Assembly (NCBI RefSeq): GCF_050947875.1
Contig: NC_134572.1
Location: 159,237,105 to 159,301,104, forward strand
Source: Dermacentor variabilis
Taxonomy: Eukaryota; Arthropoda; Arachnida; Ixodida; Ixodidae
Direction: 5' to 3'
Length of the DNA stretch: 64,000 nt
The notes under the pieces were generated by a model, which did no database searches, was not told where the DNA came from, and was given only the letters and a program-made list of their open reading frames with translations. Below, one piece after another: positions 56,916 through 64,000 of the stretch. Each line of letters opens with the position of its first letter. Positions within the stretch are counted from its first letter, which is position 1. Made by a program: the position numbers and the translations under genes.

Positions 56916-59900
56916 TAGGTTAAGAATTTTACTAATGCCAGAGGACCTAGAAAAATTGCCGGAGTTTCCCTTTTGTATTGCTGACGGGCTACTCAGGAGG
57001 GATATTCGTCGCACATTTCTTTTTTTCCCCCGTGTTCTTCGCCCGCCTCGTCTTCTACGTAAGCACCCACAGAAAGAAGACCCGCGCGTATACACACACG
57101 CACAAAAGGGAGGCGCAAAGCATTTCACCCGCGAGTGCGAAGCGTCAGCACATGGCCGAGCAGGAAGCGTACCGCTTCGTCGAAGGGAAGATGATGCTGC
57201 ACCGGGCGGACCTGGCAGGGGGGCTTCCTCGCTTGCCGGCGGCCGGAACACCTTTAGCCCGGGAGTATAGCCCATTCCGGGAACGCGGGCCGCGGCAGGG
57301 GAACCCTATCGCGCGCCCATCTCTCTCTCTTTTTCTCACTCGGTCAGGGTCTCTTCCTACATGCCCTCTCCCTCACCAACGCGGTCGCTCCCGAATCTCC
57401 ATAGGTCGGGCGTGTTCCGCTCTTGAATGCCGACGAGACTGTTTCTGTTTGCATTTTTTTCTTCTTCGAAGCACTCTTGGTGGCTTCCTTCTGCAACCGG
57501 TCACTGTCAATCGCACGCCCCTCCCCCACCCCCCGTCGTGGCCCTCTCACCCGAGTGGAAAGTGTCGCGGTCCCCTGTCGAGAGGCGCAATCACTCTTTT
57601 CTGTCTTCCGTCGTGGTTTCTTTTTTTTTTCTTCGCTCTCGCCTCGCATAGTTGTCACAGGTTGGTGCTTTTTCCGAGAAAACGGCTTTACTCAAATTCA
57701 CCGTCGGTTTGCGTTCTACAAGGAGATCCCATCGAGAGCGACGTGGTTTCGTTCTTCCTGACACGGTTTGGGCACTTTGTAGCTAATGCGTGTACGGACG
57801 CGAAGAACGCTTTTTTGTTGGAAGCGAAACGTTTTGCTGGACCGGTTTGTGGCGGACACCGTAGGGGCGTAAAGTGGCACGAAGCAGCAACGACGCGCGC
57901 GCACACACACAAACACATGCGCACTCGTTCCGTCTCTCTCAGATAAATGATCGCATGACATGGCTCATCTATCACTCCCTACAAATCATGCCACCGTGTC
58001 CTGGATGTTTGTTCCAACACGTTCGTTCTGCACGTCATGGATTCGTGTCGCTTTAGGCCTCCAGATGCGATTTGGACACCGCCTATTTCGTGTTCCAGAG
58101 AAACGCAGAGGAAGCCCTCCGCGGCGTTTTCGTGCAAGTACGGACTGTGCCTCGGTTTCGGGTCTTCGATCGAATGCACCGTTAGTCAACAATAGGCGTG
58201 TCAAAAAAAATAAAAAAAAAACACGTGGCGTCCCAGCTGTAAGCTACGTTATTGCTGTGCTGCCCGAAGATTCGCCATTTGCTTCTCCTCTGTCAAACTG
58301 CCTCACGCTGCGATGAAGCCGCGTACGTTTGAAACCACATGGGGCTCATCGTGATGCTTGTTCGAGAATCCTGACCTATAGGACGAGCGGCGCCTGTCCA
58401 AGGTGCTTAAAGGATGTCGGTAGTATCGGTGTGGGGTAATCCTGCCTTAAAGGTAAATTTGCGATTTCATCCGTGCTTTGACGAATCGGTTCTCACCGTT
58501 TTCGACCTGGCTCATCTTTAATATCTTCGCGAGCGACGCATTTTCATACCCCCGTGACGGGTTTGAAACCCGAATGCTTCTAAGCGGTGTGCTTGCGCTG
58601 AAGGTGACGCCTAGATTCATGCTGCTGCAGTCAGTCTGACGTGGGAAGTTTACGACGGGCTTCTGGACGATATTATGCCGAAAACGATTTGAAATAAGTA
58701 TAAACGAAGAAACAGCGATCCACCCTGCCACCGCATGCGCACACCTAGCGACAACACCTTCGCAGATGTGTACGAGATTTCGCGCCGCCGTTTTTTCGGG
58801 GACGTTCACCAGGCCTGGCAGAGCCTTCCGGTTGCGGGGTCACGGGCTGCTCTCGCGGGGTCCGTCTCGGTGTTGGGCGTTGTTCCGCGAGCCTGCTCGC
58901 GGCGGCGCCTGTTGCCGAGCGCCTCGAAGCCAGCGGCCCGCCGGCCTCATCGCTGGCTGGCTGACAGGTTATGAAGTGGTGTCGGCGCGCAGGCCCCGAA
59001 CGAGAAAGGAACGAGCGAAGCGGGCGCGGGAAGGAGGAGTCTTCTCTCTCCGCGGCGTTCTGCACAGAAAAAATGGGGTGGGGGGGGGAAGGGAGGCAGT
59101 CAAGACGACGCGGCATCCTGCGTGCATCACGCCGAGAAGCGAGCGATTGCGGCGGCGAGGAGGCGCCACCGGGCCCGTCTTCAAAGGCGCTCGCGCGGCG
59201 GATGGAGAAGCCGGCGCTTGGTGCGTGAGTCGCGGCGGAGGTTACCCATCATCTTGTTCTCGTCCGTCGGCGGCGGCGGCGTCCGTCCCTTGATCCACTT
59301 GGTTGGGACGGCTGTGGTGGTGGTTGGCAGGGGGCTCAATTGTGCCGCCGCTCTTTCTTGTGTCAGCGATCCGCCGCGCCGCGGTGATGAGGACGGGCCG
59401 CGCTGTAGCCCCGGGGACTTGACTGCTCGCGAGCCTCGGTCCTTCGCTTGCGGCATAGCGAAGGGTTCGCGCGGGAGTGTTCCCAGGGGTCGTAGTAAAA
59501 CTATCGAAACATTTGCATTTTGAATGGAAGCAAGCGACCCTGGCGTCTCGCCGATTCTCACTTCGCCGGTTGTCGCCTCGTCTGTTTCCACTGTGGCACT
59601 GTCTCCTGCAAGTGCGTACATATATTTAGCCATTGCAGTCTGAGGTGACCCGGATCATCGTCAATAAATTAGGGCAACACCAGTCGAACCAGTATCAATG
59701 TGGCGTTATACTCTGTGTAATGAAGCCTTTGCTTTTTTTTTTTTTATGTGACGCAAACTCGTTCTCTTGGTTTTCTTTCGTGAAGACACGCGAGTGAAAG
59801 GGGTTCGCGTAGCAGGCAGGTAAACGATCGATGAGAGGACTATTTTTTCGTGACGATAATGATTACGGTAACAAGCTGGCGTTGCGTCAGATTGGGACTG

Positions 59901-60514
59901 TACAAATCGCCAGTGCGCGGTTGTGCGCGACCCACCGCCGAACTTCTGATCACCGCTTGCAGTGCCTCGGGCGTACTGCTGTCATCTTCCTGCAGAGCTC
60001 GTACTCTACACGGGCGCGTGCCCGACTTAGCCCTGCAGCGTCGGTTTCCCAGCGTCTCACACTGCGTGGCGGAGTCGCGTGATTGCGTCTAATGAGAGGC
60101 GGCCGGCGTCGCTTTGTATCTTGCTCGTGCGCGAGGCGTTGCCGCGGAGCTGCCGTCGGCGGCGGGGGATATGACCCGCAAACGGTTGCATGTTGTCGCG
60201 TCGCTCGCACAAGCGGCGAACTTAAGAGATTTCCGCCGACGCACTCACCCTCACGCACCGCGGCTCACGCTGTTCGCCCCGCACTTGTCGTCTCCGTCGT
60301 GAGATGTGTAAGAAACGCCGCGTACGCCTCATATTAGTCGACGCAGACAGGCGTGGGTGGATCGTGAGTCAACATTGAGGTGTGAAAGTTGAACTAAGTG
60401 CTAAAAGTGCATTTCGCGGCAGCGCGAAAAGGCGTGATCACGCAAGGACGAATAAGGCGCTGCGGTATAAGCGTGAATAAAACTGAGATTTTTATCCACG
60501 CTCATTTAAAGGAT
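56916..60514. other. CpG-rich stretch, no supported gene
   Basis: High GC, with many frames open on both strands (322 codons + at 56978; 175 + at 58766; 150 - at 59633). The 56978 frame has no domain and passes through polypyrimidine runs. A frame starting MAEQEAYRFVEGKMMLHR at 57151 looks somewhat protein-like, but nothing links it to a family. G-runs lie at 59075, and T-runs at 57620 and 59732. Confidence 0.35.
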
Positions 60515-60632
60515 TACATGTGCCGCGGCGGCCGTATTTTGATGGGGGCGCGTTAAAGACCTCCTAAATTAATCCGGAGTCCATCACTGCGGCGTGCTTC
60601 ATAATCATATCGGGCTTTTGGCACTTGATACT
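60515..60632 (+). repeat. tRNA-derived SINE, 5'-truncated
   Basis: Begins at gccgcggcggccgtattttg with the body (gatgggggcgcgttaaagac, then aattaatccggagtccatca, then gcggcgtgcttcataatcat, then ttttggcacttgatactcc) but no tRNA-like head. It is the conventional 5'-truncated state. Confidence 0.8.
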
Positions 60633-61369
60633 CCAGTATTCAATTCAAGAGACACACGATGCGTGCAACTGTATGTTACTTCCAACTTGCGTAACTGTTT
60701 ATGCCTTGTTTATGCAAGTTCTCGTGGCATGTGGCGCCGATGTAACGATGGACTTACAGGCTAACGGGTTATCTTGCGATTGATTAAGGAATCATTGTTA
60801 ACGGAGAATGTGTGTACAGCGAAGTACGAAACATAGCGGTACGTGTTTGACGGTTCGACACTCCTGACGAACACGTTGATCAATCATTCACCCCGTCTCG
60901 CGACCGTCGATGTCTCCCGTTGCGTCAGTTTGGTGCGATGCTTGTCAGTGTTCCTTGTCCTGCAGATCTGTTCTTGCTTTCCCTTGCTATACCAAAGCTG
61001 TGTGGGAGAACCACCGCTACAGGTGTGACACACTGACACCAAACCCCGAACGAAACGGCATATCTAGGCGATACACGTGAGCGGCTGTAATGCGATAGCG
61101 TTATCAGGAATTCGCCGCGTGCAGGATCGGCTCGCGTCACAAACCACGTCAGAACGACTGCGAGGACGCATATTGTGCACCGGCTCAAGGATAGGCCCAC
61201 CGAGTTTGTTAGTTTGTGTAACCAACCGTTGATGACGCAGACTCCGGGATTGGAGCAGTTCACTAGCACTAATACACGGTCTCCGAGATTGACCCTTTCT
61301 AGGCTGCATGTCAGCGAATATGCCGATACTTTGCACCAGCAGCTAAGTAGAACATGATTGGTCGCTCTA
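60633..61369. other. Unassigned spacer before LINE end
   Basis: Frames of 114 codons - (61269) and 60-61 codons + have no domain. It may include diverged LINE sequence upstream of the recognisable part. Confidence 0.4.
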
Positions 61370-61795
61370 CGGTAATAACTTTGCTAGCAGCGTCCAACAC
61401 GCTTGCTGCGGTAAAGCTAGGGAAACGATTGAGCATGTTTTATTAGAATGTGAAGACATCTGCCCAGCGGTCGATTTAGGCATCACTGGCCTCCTTGAAG
61501 CCCTTGGGTTCCGCGAGAGCAGGGGAAAAGTAAACATGTACGCAATAGAAATTAGAGGCGATTGGAAGATTGGTGGAAGAAAAGTAGGAAAAACGACAAA
61601 AAACAGAGACGTACAAAAGCAAAGTTCGCAATAGGTGGTCAGAAAATTTGGTTGTGGGAGTCCATACTGGTTCTTCTTATTCTTTTCTTCTTTTTCAACC
61701 TAGGTATGACATTAGGCAGTGTAATAGCAAGAGCTTGGTGGCGCAACCCACCGCCCCGTTCCAAAGGGTACGCTCATAACATCCATCCATCCATT
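61370..61795 (+). pseudogene. 3' end of non-LTR retrotransposon coding region and tail
   Basis: The frame reads HACCGKARETIEHVLLEC, a C..C...H...C zinc-knuckle-like motif found at the C-terminus of LINE reverse transcriptases. It continues with PAVDLGITGLLEALGF and ends by frameshift into RLEDWWKKSRK-like sequence at 61555. The 3' untranslated end (gagcttggtggcgcaaccca, then ccgttccaaagggtacgc, then aacatccatccatcc) has the catc repeat tail. The same 3' end occurs at 5786-5862. It is 5'-truncated and frameshifted, hence dead. Confidence 0.8.
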
Positions 61796-62260
61796 GCCGT
61801 TCCCGTCTCCGGTAACCCGGGGTCTCGTACATGTAATACGTACGGACAAGAAAGGTAAAACTCGTATACGCAGCTGAAAGGAGGCGTTCCTCACGTAACG
61901 ACCGCAGTGAAAACTCAGGGCACTGTATCTAAAGCCATTGCTCACAGTGACCGCACCGACGAGCGCCTGCTGTCAGCTACGTATGTGCAATCTGCAACGC
62001 CGAGCGTAATTTCTCTGCATCCCAACTGAACGCTGTGAGAGCGTTTCTTAGCCCGATCGTTTTGTGCGCACTAGGGGTGGAGCCGTGAACATTGTTGGTG
62101 GGAACAACACCCTGTGACGTGTATGCGTACGTGCTGGGTCGTTGTTATTTTCCTTGGACGCGGTAATGAAGATGACGGGTCGAAGCTGCAATCCGCACAA
62201 CCGAAACGTTCGCGCTTGCTTCGCTGCGAAGCACGACTCGCGTTCTCACTCGCGGCTTCT
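61796..62260. other. Unassigned spacer
   Basis: No gene was seen. Short frames only. Confidence 0.5.
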
Positions 62261-63680
62261 TCGTAGCGATATGTTCGCGCCCGCATTTGAGCTCGACCGT
62301 TGCGGTGACCGTAGCTACCCCCGTGGTCGACGGCCGGTTTGTCGTACTCCGGCATGGAAGCGATTCTCGGAGAGAGCGGTTGAGATCGGCGACACGCGCG
62401 CGCGCACCCCGTGACCGGTGAACCTTTGTTGCCTTTGTGGCGGCGAGAGAGCACGGCTCGCATCACAGCCGAGCGGGGGGGGGGGAGGGAACGGGGGGGG
62501 GTGTGCCCCTATCATCCGCTCGCATCTCCCTCCGGATCGGCGCGTGCTTTAAATACCGCATGCCCGCGCACGCGGACGGTCCGGCGGCTGGCCGCCGTCG
62601 CTCGCGGACGCAGTGCGGACGAGGGCGCGCGGTGCCAATTGCGCGGGCCGGCCGTGCGCGGGGCCGACAAGGACGAGAAAGCGCGGCGAGGGCGAGCGCG
62701 CTCGCAAAGGCGGCGTGCAGCTCACAATGACAGGTTAATCTCGCCGATGATGCTCGCCCAAGGGCCGGCCTGCAATTGCGGCGGCGCAGATATTTCATTA
62801 TATATCGGTCAGCTTCTTTATTCGACCCCCGCCACCCCCCCTAGTCCTCCTCGCAACTGGTTCTCCTTGCTTTAGCCACCTCTTTCTCCTGACGAAGTTG
62901 GGGGAAGATGTTTGGCGGCTCCTTTCGCCGATAACGTTCTCCCGTCTCTCTCTCTCTCTTGATTCCTCACCGCATCCGTGTACTTGCCCCCGGCGCGGTC
63001 TTTCCCGTTGCCCATTTGTTAAAGGTTGGCAGGCGGGAGGGCGTTTGGTTGGCACGGAAGGTTGGGAGGGAGCGTAACCCCCCTCCGCGAGCATACATGA
63101 AACAACGCTGCCTCTTTGAGTTTTTCGGTGCAAGGAGGAGCTTTCTCCCTTCCCTCGGCCCCTCGCTCTCGTCTTCCATCTCTCCGCCAGCCGTTTTGCT
63201 GCCTCCCGCTACGCCTGGCTGCGCTGGCGCCGACTCCATGCAGCCGGGCTGCGCGCGTTAGTGAGCGCGTCCGCGTGGCAATTTTCTCGTTCTGACTGCG
63301 CGGAATCCCGAGGGAGTCGCGCGGCAACGGGCGAAGTTGTTCGACTTGTGTCGCGGTGGCTCCGAACGACGACGTCGAGCGCTGTCGCCGTCGGCGTTGT
63401 TTTTAATGTCTCGCCTCCTCCTCCCGTTTCCTCATCATCATTAATGGGGGGCGGGCGCGTCGGGTCAGATTGTTACGGGGCGTCGTGAAACTGCTTGCTG
63501 GGTCGGGAACGTGTCGTGGCAGGGCCTCCGGTCGTCCGCGTAGTCGTCTGCCTGCGTACCCGCCCGTCGGCTTCGTGTCGACGCGACACGCTCGAAAAGA
63601 GCAATTTGCAACCCTTTCGCTGCGCCACTTCGATCGCGAGGATTTCAGAGGTCGCGATTCGTCCGGTTCTGATTAGTTAA
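62261..63680. promoter_or_regulatory. CpG-rich block with TATA-like element
   Basis: Dense CpG, with TTTAAATA at 62550 (a TATA-like word) about 30 bp upstream of gcggacggtccggcgg, and a G-run at 62475. Frames (154 codons + at 62411) are Arg/Ala-rich and probably not coding. It could be a promoter of a downstream plus-strand transcript outside the window. There is no transcript evidence. Confidence 0.3.
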
Positions 63681-64000
63681 GTGTGACGAAGCGTAGGATC
63701 GTATCGTTGTTTGCGCAATGTCGGTTATCGATGTAGCCAACATTCGGGCATCGGCGTTCAGTTGAGAAACGAAGACATTCGCCTAGCTTGCGTCGGTAAT
63801 TTCGACATTACCGCTGCAGTATGCTTGCATCACGTAATGCTGCGTGCGCTTGTTCGGTCTCCTTTCGTTCATTAAAAAAAATTACATATGCTTTTCGAGT
63901 ATTTTCTCGAATAAATCAGTTATAAAAAGAAAAGCGTGACTAGCGTTATTATTCTTTTTTAAGGAGCAACTCACGTTCGTTATAACGAAATCCGTACTTT
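63681..64000. other. Right edge, unassigned
   Basis: AT-rich DNA with short A-runs and no open frame of note. Confidence 0.5.

Noticed and set aside
56978..57946. 322-codon plus frame as a gene
   Set aside because: GC-rich and passing through pyrimidine runs, with no conserved block. The N-terminal MAEQEAYR piece alone is too short to call.

Overview
The window is eukaryotic nuclear DNA. The best guess is a hard tick (Ixodida, metastriate type). It holds many copies of a tRNA-derived SINE with the A/B boxes and the 3' end (cacgtaaaacccc) that I associate with tick genomes, together with several small inverted-repeat DNA elements, a Ty3/gypsy-type LTR, non-LTR retrotransposon remains and long microsatellites. 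The species assignment rests on recognising these families, not on a search. There are no operons, no Shine-Dalgarno sites and no bacterial genes. Almost every long open frame lies in a GC-rich patch or a simple repeat and looks like a chance frame.

The one convincing host coding segment is a short exon on the + strand at about 19667-19856. It ends at a consensus GT donor and encodes a peptide with the N-terminal block of Gli/Cubitus interruptus (IPVDQRTHEGRYVWEP followed by H..HGP). It would be an early exon of the Hedgehog-pathway transcription factor. A second possible exon lies at 18889-18952, ends in a perfect CAG|GTAAGT donor, and is phase-compatible with the Gli-like exon. CpG-rich DNA at about 16.9-17.7 kb and 18.9-19.9 kb would be the 5' region. 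No Gli zinc-finger exon was seen downstream, so the 44 kb after the exon may be part of a large intron.

Layout: 0-7 kb is sparse unique DNA with two hairpins, a GATC-dense patch and a LINE 3' end. 7-11 kb has microsatellites, a solo-type LTR with a 47-bp tandem array in U3, and a 993-bp inverted-repeat element. 14-16 kb has a 294-bp two-copy tandem duplication and a SINE interrupted by a copy of nearby sequence. 17-20 kb is the GC-rich Gli-like locus. 23-24 kb is a decayed LINE reverse transcriptase containing a 21-bp minisatellite. 27-42 kb is the densest mobile-element zone: at least five inverted-repeat elements, two of them nested inside a third, with small decayed frames including a helix-turn-helix transposase fragment. 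45 kb has a SINE inserted in a SINE with a 14-bp target duplication. 48-64 kb is CpG-rich with few recognisable elements apart from a compound microsatellite, SINE pieces and a LINE 3' end.

The genes do not form a pathway. The window reads as one developmental-regulator locus embedded in accumulated transposon layers. Function for the Gli-like exon is by family knowledge, and intron/exon linkage is inference.
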